35,256 nucleotides of DNA, taken from assembly GCA_018303115.1 (NCBI GenBank), contig JAGVYT010000018.1:1-35256 (forward strand). Reading direction: 5' to 3'. Below, one piece after another: positions 29,570-35,256 of this stretch; the stretch's first letter is position 1, and each line of letters starts with the position of its first letter. The position numbers and the translations under genes were made by a program. Origin of the DNA: Candidatus Woesearchaeota archaeon. GTDB lineage: Archaea; Nanobdellota; Nanobdellia; Woesearchaeales; UBA10216. The notes beneath the pieces were generated by a model that ran no database searches, had not been told where the DNA came from, and saw only the letters and a program-made list of their open reading frames with translations.

Positions 29570-31292
29570 TGTTCTTTACAACGCTTGTTGCCTGGTTGCT
29601 TAGCACTTCCCCCATCCCGTTCTGGATGAATGTTTGGCGTATCAGGTTATTATACTGTATCAGCGGAACAAACTGCTGGCTTGAGGTAACTTTGTCAAAA
29701 ACATAGTAGTCATAGCCGCATATGTCAGGGTCTGTTTTGGGGTAGTCAGGCTCAAGCAAATGGTATCCGAAGCTTAATAGTCCTTTCCTGTAGGGAAGCC
29801 CTGGCCCGTAATCAACGTTCTTTCCGTATCTGTATTCGCGTTTTATTGTCTGCTTGTTAAGTCCGTCTATGTAATCGTTCATGTCCACAAGGAAATTTTC
29901 TGTGCCGGCATTGTAAAGCATGGATGTCTGGCCGTAGCCATCCCCGTAAAAGAACAATACCTTGGTTTCTGCTGCGTTTTCCTGCAGCCACTTAAACACA
30001 TCCCACCTTTCTTTATACATGGTTCCCTGCGTGGAAACAGGGCTGTAGTTCATTCCAATGATGATTGCTGCCAGTATAACCGCCAGTCCCGTGGTATAAG
30101 CGGCGTTCCACTTTATTTTTCCTGATTTTTTTGCCAGCATAAGAATTTTGTAAGCGGCAATTCCAAACAGCGGGGCAAGTGTTACTGGCCACATGAACCT
30201 TGTTTGCATGGCCCTTGGCCCGAATCCGATGAAGTTTGAGAATCCAACTATCAGCATGTAGGGCGAGAAGGCCTCTGCAAATTCAGGTTTTCTCTTCCAC
30301 ACCGCATAAAGGAATGCCGCTATCAGCGCAAAGTATATCCCGAGGGCAAGGTTATCTGACGTTAGTTTTCCTGGTATGTCAAAAAGTTTTATTGCAGCCA
30401 GCGAAACAAAAGCAGCGGCAATCGAGATGATTATGTTTCTGTAATATATGCTTATCATTCCTGCAAGCATTACAAGTATTATCCACAGTTGAAAGTCTTG
30501 AAAGACTGTTACGTTTGGAAACCCTAGATTAACTCGTTCCACGAAAAACCTGTATCCAAACTGCTTTCCCCAGGTGTAGCTGAATATTATCAGGTAATAG
30601 GCGCTGGCAGCCAGCGCCACCATTCCCGCCTTTACTAGTTCTTTAGCCCCTTTCCAGTCCTTTTTCATGAATGCAAGCAGGAACGCAACTCCCAGCAGTC
30701 CTACGACAAACACAAGCTCTGATGTGTGCGTTAGTGCAACAGCGCTGACAAACAGGGCAATGGGCCACATTGACATTGGCCAGTTCAGCTTTGTCAGAGC
30801 CCAGAATGAGCTTGCCAAAAATAGTGTTCCGAAAATGAACGGCAGCTGCCCAACAAGTATTCCGAAATAGAACGTTTTTGCAAATATTAGCGTCATGACC
30901 GGCAATGCGAGCATTGCTGCCTGCCTGTTGTAACCCCGTAGCCCGTAATAAACGATGAGGGCTGCCATTATTGCAACAAAGTATACGAGAAACATCAGCG
31001 CATCATAGCTCTCGAGCCCGCTGACGTGGGAAAAGACGCCTGTTAAGTGAAAGGCTCCTGGCATGTAGTAGCCGATAACGTCATCATAGCCGCTTACAAT
31101 GGCAGGCGCTTCTGTCGCATACCCGTTATTCTTCACCCATTCTGCCCTTACCTGGTGCTGGTATGCGTCTGATGAGGAGTAGCTGTAAGGGAAATCGTGA
31201 GCAAGCTCGTGGTTCCAGAGGGTTCCCAATCCTGTCCATAACATTAAAGCAAAGAATGCAATCAGCAAGACTTTTTCAATGTCTAATTTCAT
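29532..31292 (-). CDS. GT-C-like membrane glycosyltransferase
   Basis: This 586-residue membrane protein starts at ATG 31292 (MKLDIEKVLL). The track start 31304 is only 15 bp from the TATA box centre, too close for archaeal initiation. The motif SSSDAYQHQ in the first outer loop (Asp42 and His46 from the new start) fits the D-A-x-x-H pattern of this window's GT-C-like group. About eleven segments follow, with ALTHTSELVFV in the middle, and a soluble end rich in Tyr and Asp. It is probably a polyprenyl-phosphate-sugar transferase. It is coupled to the 125-aa membrane gene. Confidence 0.75.
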   Translation of the reverse strand: MKLDIEKVLLIAFFALMLWTGLGTLWNHELAHDFPYSYSSSDAYQHQVRAEWVKNNGYATEAPAIVSGYDDVIGYYMPGAFHLTGVFSHVSGLESYDALMFLVYFVAIMAALIVYYGLRGYNRQAAMLALPVMTLIFAKTFYFGILVGQLPFIFGTLFLASSFWALTKLNWPMSMWPIALFVSAVALTHTSELVFVVGLLGVAFLLAFMKKDWKGAKELVKAGMVALAASAYYLIIFSYTWGKQFGYRFFVERVNLGFPNVTVFQDFQLWIILVMLAGMISIYYRNIIISIAAAFVSLAAIKLFDIPGKLTSDNLALGIYFALIAAFLYAVWKRKPEFAEAFSPYMLIVGFSNFIGFGPRAMQTRFMWPVTLAPLFGIAAYKILMLAKKSGKIKWNAAYTTGLAVILAAIIIGMNYSPVSTQGTMYKERWDVFKWLQENAAETKVLFFYGDGYGQTSMLYNAGTENFLVDMNDYIDGLNKQTIKREYRYGKNVDYGPGLPYRKGLLSFGYHLLEPDYPKTDPDICGYDYYVFDKVTSSQQFVPLIQYNNLIRQTFIQNGMGEVLSNQATSVVKNNDAGGDCIGQQA

Positions 31293-31313
31293 TGACGATG
31301 GCATGCCTGTTGT

Positions 31314-31324
31314 ATTTATAAAAG
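31314..31324 (-). promoter_or_regulatory. TATA box deciding the start of the GT-C gene
   Basis: CTTTTATAAAT on the minus strand is centred 27 bp from ATG 31292 and about 15 bp from ATG 31304; the former is the normal spacing. Confidence 0.6.
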
Positions 31325-31360
31325 TTGTGTCATTGGGTTACAGCAGAGTTTAACAGTATT

Positions 31361-31415
31361 TTCGCAGTAGTTGCGACAGCAATAGCGTAGTCGTGGTAGT
31401 CGCTGCTGCTGCGAA
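31361..31415. repeat. Large imperfect palindrome in a divergent promoter gap
   Basis: TTCGCAGTAGTTGCGAC (31361-31377) pairs with GTCGCTGCTGCTGCGAA (31399-31415) at 14 of 17 positions. Weaker pairing continues outward (GTTACAG near 31338, TTGTAACAGG near 31423). It lies midway between the two divergent TATA boxes. It could be a shared operator or a decayed element. Confidence 0.45.
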
Positions 31416-31462
31416 TAATTATTGTAACAGGCAACACTAAACTTCACAGTTTGTCAGAAAAA

Positions 31463-31471
31463 TTTATAAAA
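31463..31471 (+). promoter_or_regulatory. TATA box for the GT2-RmlD-cupin operon
   Basis: TTTATAAAA is centred 29 bp before ATG 31496 and lies downstream of the track start (31451), which excludes that start. Confidence 0.6.
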
Positions 31472-31495
31472 CGCCCCGCAGCACGTTTTGGTCGC

Positions 31496-32218
31496 ATGGA
31501 ATTGTCTATCGTCCTGCCGACGTATAATGAAAGGAAAAACATTGAGGTTCTTATTCCGAGAATTGAGCAGAGCCTCAAAAGGCATTCTCTTAAGGCAGAG
31601 ATAATCGTTGTTGATGATGACAGCCCTGACAGCACAGGCGAGGCTGCACGTAAGTTGAACAAAAAATATCACAACGTGGTGGTTATGGTTAGAACGGGTA
31701 TTAAGGGCATTGCATCTGCCTGGCTTGATGGCTATGGCATTGCCAGGGGCAAGTATATCGCAACTATGGACGCCGACCTTTGCCATAACCCGGAGGACCT
31801 TGTGAGGATGTGCAGGAAGCTTCCTGAATACGATTTTGTCATTGGCTCGCGTCATATGCCGGGGAGTGGCGGCATGCAGAAGGACAAGACTTTTATCCAG
31901 CTTCTTGCCAGCAGGATTGCGCGCAAAATAAGCAGCCTGCTCATAGGCCTGCATTTTACAGACCCGACCCACAGCTTCAGGGTTTTCAAGAGGGATGTGT
32001 TCTATTCGGTTAGGGGCAAGGTTAACAGCCAGGGCAATTATTTTTTGGCAGAGTTTCTTTTTTATGCCGTCAGGGCAGGCTACAAAGTCGCTGAGGTTCC
32101 TATTACTTATGGTAAGCGCGGCTATGGCCGCACAAAGCTGAACGTTTGGAAAGAGGGAATCCGTTTCCTTGCAAAAGCCCTCAAGTTGTTTGTAAGGTCT
32201 CGCATGATGAGAAGATGA
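31496..32218 (+). CDS. Polyprenol-phosphate sugar synthase-like GT2 (DPM1 family)
   Basis: This 240-residue GT-A protein starts at ATG 31496 (MELSIVLPTYNERKN), not at 31451. It has VDDDSPDSTG for nucleotide binding, TMDADLCHNP as the metal site, GSRHMPGSGG and a terminal YGKRGYGRTKL signature like DPM1. It is the second DPM1-like enzyme here, after 24112, and may use a different nucleotide sugar. Its stop overlaps the next start (ATGA), so the RmlD-like and cupin genes are in the same operon, linking synthesis of a deoxysugar with its loading on the carrier. Confidence 0.9.
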   Translation: MELSIVLPTYNERKNIEVLIPRIEQSLKRHSLKAEIIVVDDDSPDSTGEAARKLNKKYHNVVVMVRTGIKGIASAWLDGYGIARGKYIATMDADLCHNPEDLVRMCRKLPEYDFVIGSRHMPGSGGMQKDKTFIQLLASRIARKISSLLIGLHFTDPTHSFRVFKRDVFYSVRGKVNSQGNYFLAEFLFYAVRAGYKVAEVPITYGKRGYGRTKLNVWKEGIRFLAKALKLFVRSRMMRR

Positions 32219-33105
32219 AGACTGTGCTTATCACTGGCGGCAATGGAATGGTTGGAGGCTTTCTTGCAAAATACTTTGCAAGGGACTATAAGGTAGTTTC
32301 TGCTTTTTACGACGCTCCTGTCCCTGAGGCTGCTGAAATGATGAAATTTGTTCTCCTTGATGTTACTGATAAAGAAGCAGTTCTCAGCACAATTGGCAGG
32401 GTTAACCCGGACATGATTGTCCATGCCGCAGGCGTTAAGGATGTTAAATTATGCGAGCAGGATAAGGAATTGGCGCGAAGGGTCAATGCAGAAGGCACAA
32501 AGCACGTTGCAAAAGCTGCATCAGAGAACGATTCTTTTCTTGCTTACGTCTCCAGCGATTATGTTTTTGAAGGCTCCGCAGGAATGTATAAGGAGGATTC
32601 CCTTGCCAATCCCTGGACTGTTTACGGCAAGACAAAGCTTCAGGGCGAAAAAGAAGTGCAGTCCCTTTGCAGGCGCTATGCTGTTTGCCGCACTTCCGGG
32701 CTTTACGCGTATCACGAGCAAAACGTGCTTTATTTTATTCTAAACGCCCTTAAAAGCAACCAGCAGCAGTCATACTTCACAGATGTTTTTAATTCCGCAA
32801 CCCATCTTGGCAATTTTGCAGATATGCTTATTAAGGTTCTTGAAATGGGAAAAACCGGCGTTTATCATGTTGCAGGCGGCGAGCGCATAAACCGGTATAA
32901 GTTTGCCCTCAAAATAGCCGATACATTTAAATGTGATAGCAGCTTAGTGAAGCCTCTTGAGCTTGGCTGGAAGCGAAGGCGTGCAGAGTTCAGGCCTTTC
33001 GACCTGTCTTTGGATGTTTCGCGCTCTAAAAAGCTGCTTGGCATTGATTTTTTGGATGTAAATCAGGGTCTGGAAAGGGAAAAAAATGAAGCGAATATCT
33101 CTTAA
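32215..33105 (+). CDS. dTDP-4-dehydrorhamnose reductase-like SDR (RmlD family)
   Basis: The real start is ATG 32215, in an ATGA overlap with the preceding stop, giving 296 residues; the track start 32146 lies inside the GT2 gene. The NAD(P) motif TGGNGMVGGF, the IVHAAGVKDVKLCEQD segment, YVSSDYVFEG and catalytic Tyr-x3-Lys (YGKTK) are those of RmlD proteins, which reduce the C4 keto group of dTDP-4-keto-L-rhamnose. The exact sugar may differ. RmlA and RmlB are not obvious in this window. The cupin gene overlaps its end by 20 bases. Confidence 0.9.
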   Translation: MKTVLITGGNGMVGGFLAKYFARDYKVVSAFYDAPVPEAAEMMKFVLLDVTDKEAVLSTIGRVNPDMIVHAAGVKDVKLCEQDKELARRVNAEGTKHVAKAASENDSFLAYVSSDYVFEGSAGMYKEDSLANPWTVYGKTKLQGEKEVQSLCRRYAVCRTSGLYAYHEQNVLYFILNALKSNQQQSYFTDVFNSATHLGNFADMLIKVLEMGKTGVYHVAGGERINRYKFALKIADTFKCDSSLVKPLELGWKRRRAEFRPFDLSLDVSRSKKLLGIDFLDVNQGLEREKNEANIS

Positions 33106-33439
33106 GGAAGTTTTCAGCGATGAAAGGGGTAAAATAGAATCGATTAATGCAGGCATTCCGTGGAGGGAGCTTAATAAGTTCACTTCAGAAGCCGGCACAG
33201 CAAGGGGAGGCCATTACCATAAGGAGTCAGTGGAACTTATTTTTGTAATCGAAGGCAGGGTTGAGGTTGAGGTAAAAGACGTTAAAGCGAATAAAACCTC
33301 GAAGTTCGTCATGGAAAAGGACCATGGCATAATCGTCAATCCCTATGAAGCCCACAGTATAAAAATTCTTGAAAAAAGCGTCTGGCTCAATGCGCTGACC
33401 AAAGAGTATGACAAAGAGAACCCTGATATTTACAACTAG
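33086..33439 (+). CDS. Cupin-fold sugar epimerase/ketoisomerase-like protein
   Basis: This 117-residue single cupin starts 20 bases inside the RmlD-like gene. It has FSDERGKI, the motif GGHYHKESVELIFVIEGRVEV (about residues 41-61, metal His44/His46) and the second motif IVNPYEAHSIKI. It is related to the cupin at 13596. RmlC-type 3,5-epimerases and FdtA/WxcM-type 3,4-ketoisomerases both have DERG near the start and an RGGH-like motif; the RmlD neighbour favours the epimerase role. The stop overlaps the convergent gene by four bases. Confidence 0.85.
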   Translation: MKRISLKEVFSDERGKIESINAGIPWRELNKFTSEAGTARGGHYHKESVELIFVIEGRVEVEVKDVKANKTSKFVMEKDHGIIVNPYEAHSIKILEKSVWLNALTKEYDKENPDIYN

Positions 33440-35256
33440 TTATACACTACCTCATACAACTTTCCGTAGTCATTCCAGTAAAGCAGCTTTGCATTTTTCT
33501 GCAGCAATCCTGTAACTGCTTCATTGCCCCGCTGAATAAGGTATGTGCGCGATGTTATGTTTTTCTTGTCAGCATACATGGCGTTCTCCACTAAAAGATG
33601 TGTTATGCCTATTTCCTCAAGCCTGTTAAGCAGCAACGTGCTGCTGTTGATGGTTGAAAAGTCTATGTAACCCTGCCATGCCGGATGGCATCCCACATAG
33701 TCGTGCTCGCTATAGTATCCTCTTATATCGCCGTAAAGGCAAATCTTGGCTTCCTGCAGGTTCTCGTTTGCATATTGCAGCAGCTCATAATTTTGAACCT
33801 TCTGTCTGAGAAAGTCCTCCCTTGTCTGCAGCCCTGCAGCAACTTTTAGTTCATCTGAGTTTGCGCCAGCCCACATTGCCGCATTCACCGCTATAATGAC
33901 TGCGAAACTGACTGCTGCGACAACTGTCAGTTTCTTCTTGAGCATCATGCTAACCGAATAAGCGGATGCTACCGATAGCATTGCAAACGCCACAAAGAGG
34001 TATCTTAATATCTGGGCTGTAAAGAACCATGGGATTATGAAGGCCGCTGTCATTAAGAGCAGCACTTTTATCTTTTTGTCCACGTTCTTCATCAAAAGAA
34101 GGGCAGGCACGTAAGCCAGGAAAACAGGCCCTATCCCTGTAAGCTCCCTAAACGCTGTGCTGTGCATTGTCGCATTCCATGGCAGTTTTATCAGTTCGAT
34201 TACGCCTGTTCCAAGTCCTACGCCTGCCAGTGTTTCTGTCCAGAATTGAGAAAGCACTGAATTAAGGTATTGCCCTCCAAAGATATTGTAAAAGAGCGGG
34301 TAAACCGGGTTGCCTGTGTTGATAAAAGCCCTTGCAAGCCATGGCAGGGCAACGCCTGCTGCCACCATTGCGTATAATGCAAGCCCATTGAAATCTCTTT
34401 TTCTCTTTATTATCAGGTAATCGTATGCAAGGAACACTCCTATTATTGCCGGTGCTAGTATAGCCGATGTTTTTGTTGATGCTGCCATTCCTGCCATTGC
34501 AGCGCTGACAGCAATCATCGATTTTTTCCCCGTGCTGTGCCAGATGAAAAACGCGTATACTGCCAGGAAAGCGTAGAGCCCTGTCGCTATGTCCACAAAG
34601 CCCCTTACATTATAGAGGGAGAATATCGGCAGCGTGTAAAATATCGCAGCAGCCAGCAGCCCGCTCCTTTTTGTAAAGTATCTCGCGCAGAAAAAATATA
34701 TTGCGAGTGCCAGAAGCAGTCCGATGTAGACTGCTACAGTCTCGCTCAGCTCTCCGCTTTCAAGAAGGTAGCCGTCTAAGAAAAGCATGTTTGCTGCAAG
34801 CGGGTAGTTTGATGGTATGATGTCCGGGATGCTTGTTATTCGGTGCTGTTCGGCATAAATTTTCGGCACGGCAATGTGGTGGGCTATGGCATCTGACGAG
34901 TGCACAGGGGCAAGTGCTGCGGCTAAGTTAAGAACCGCTAAAACAGCCAGCATCAGCAGCAGGATGTTGTCAAAGTTCAGTTTGTAATCATGATGCCTTA
35001 TGCTACGCCATAAATACAGCACTGCCTTTTTTACCCTTCTGTAAAATATTAGCAGCAGCAGCAAAAGGATTACTCTGAAATAGATGCTGTGCAAAAATCC
35101 CAAAAGCCCTATGGCAAATGTTGCGTATGAAAAAATAACAAGCCCTACCGCCTGCGAGAACACCGCCTCTTCGCCGAAGCTTCTGAACATTATCCTTGTT
35201 TTGTCAAGGAAAAAGCTTCCAGTAGCGTAAGCGGCAAGAACAAACGCTGCCAGGTA
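33436..35256 (-). CDS. GT-C-like membrane glycosyltransferase (PMT/ArnT type), 5' end beyond window
   Basis: The track gives 584 residues from an internal ATG at 35190, but the frame stays open for 22 further codons to the window edge and reads as membrane sequence (LAAFVLAAYATGSFFLDKTR). The gene is therefore partial at its 5' end. The outer-loop motif SSDAIAHH and the NTGNPVYPLFYN segment are typical of PMT-2/GT39-GT83-like membrane transferases. About twelve segments are followed by a soluble C-terminal part with HLLVENAMYA. It probably moves a sugar from polyprenyl phosphate to a surface acceptor. Confidence 0.8.
   Translation of the reverse strand, partial: YLAAFVLAAYATGSFFLDKTRIMFRSFGEEAVFSQAVGLVIFSYATFAIGLLGFLHSIYFRVILLLLLLIFYRRVKKAVLYLWRSIRHHDYKLNFDNILLLMLAVLAVLNLAAALAPVHSSDAIAHHIAVPKIYAEQHRITSIPDIIPSNYPLAANMLFLDGYLLESGELSETVAVYIGLLLALAIYFFCARYFTKRSGLLAAAIFYTLPIFSLYNVRGFVDIATGLYAFLAVYAFFIWHSTGKKSMIAVSAAMAGMAASTKTSAILAPAIIGVFLAYDYLIIKRKRDFNGLALYAMVAAGVALPWLARAFINTGNPVYPLFYNIFGGQYLNSVLSQFWTETLAGVGLGTGVIELIKLPWNATMHSTAFRELTGIGPVFLAYVPALLLMKNVDKKIKVLLLMTAAFIIPWFFTAQILRYLFVAFAMLSVASAYSVSMMLKKKLTVVAAVSFAVIIAVNAAMWAGANSDELKVAAGLQTREDFLRQKVQNYELLQYANENLQEAKICLYGDIRGYYSEHDYVGCHPAWQGYIDFSTINSSTLLLNRLEEIGITHLLVENAMYADKKNITSRTYLIQRGNEAVTGLLQKNAKLLYWNDYGKLYEVVYN

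Noticed and set aside
31454-31972. 172-aa minus-strand ORF
   Set aside because: It is a shadow of the DPM1-like GT2 gene, which has all the catalytic motifs on the plus strand.

Overview
This window is almost certainly archaeal. It carries an archaeal-type RadA recombinase split by an intein, dolichol-phosphate-mannose-type glycosyltransferases, several large GT-C-like membrane proteins, and TATA-type boxes (TTTAAA, TTTATA) centred 25-30 bp before most start codons. That last pattern is typical of leaderless archaeal transcripts. The lineage cannot be fixed from this sequence alone; a DPANN-type archaeon is a guess from the gene style. No rRNA, tRNA or CRISPR array was seen.

Layout. Positions 1-3110: a hairpin-rich element end, a small unknown protein (85 aa) and radA with a 508-residue LAGLIDADG intein in its Walker A loop. 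Positions 3110-4690: an AT-rich accessory patch with an AbrB/PIN toxin-antitoxin pair behind a perfect 26-bp palindrome, and a helical-protein gene split by a 120-bp structured element. Positions 4698 to the right end: a cell-surface glycan island. It holds GT2 and GT4 glycosyltransferases, a Wzx-type flippase, five GT-C-like membrane proteins, a GtrA-like protein (truncated), and a set of sugar-tailoring enzymes: two extended SDRs, an RmlD-like reductase, two cupin sugar epimerases/isomerases, a Gfo/Idh/MocA oxidoreductase, a DegT aminotransferase, a TylC3/NovU-like C-methyltransferase and a NodU-type carbamoyltransferase. Together they could make a deoxysugar that is aminated, C-methylated and carbamoylated, load it onto a polyprenyl carrier, flip it and attach it outside the cell. 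The acceptor and the final structure are unknown.

The genes are tightly packed. Several convergent pairs overlap at their stop codons, and one divergent pair (16336/16354) has each promoter inside the other gene. The rightmost gene is open at its 5' end and runs out of the window.

The least expected content is a set of small non-coding elements in and beside these genes. (a) A hairpin-cluster family (E1 3889-4008, E2 26861-27003, E4 25057-25156, and a related end at 1-104) shares an outer GTCAGAA/TTCTGAGCAC stem, two inner hairpins and a third hairpin, although the sequences have diverged. (b) A MITE-like family has GGCGTTGTCCTAAA ends (26808-27118, 17510-17642, part at 14027-14130). (c) A third family has GGTAATGTCAAGTTA arms in front of promoters (5624, 21295, 27129). 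E2 is nested in (b), E1 splits a gene, E4 truncates gtrA, and (b) appears to supply the last codons of a GT-C gene. A 54-bp promoter segment is also tandemly duplicated at 21397-21504.
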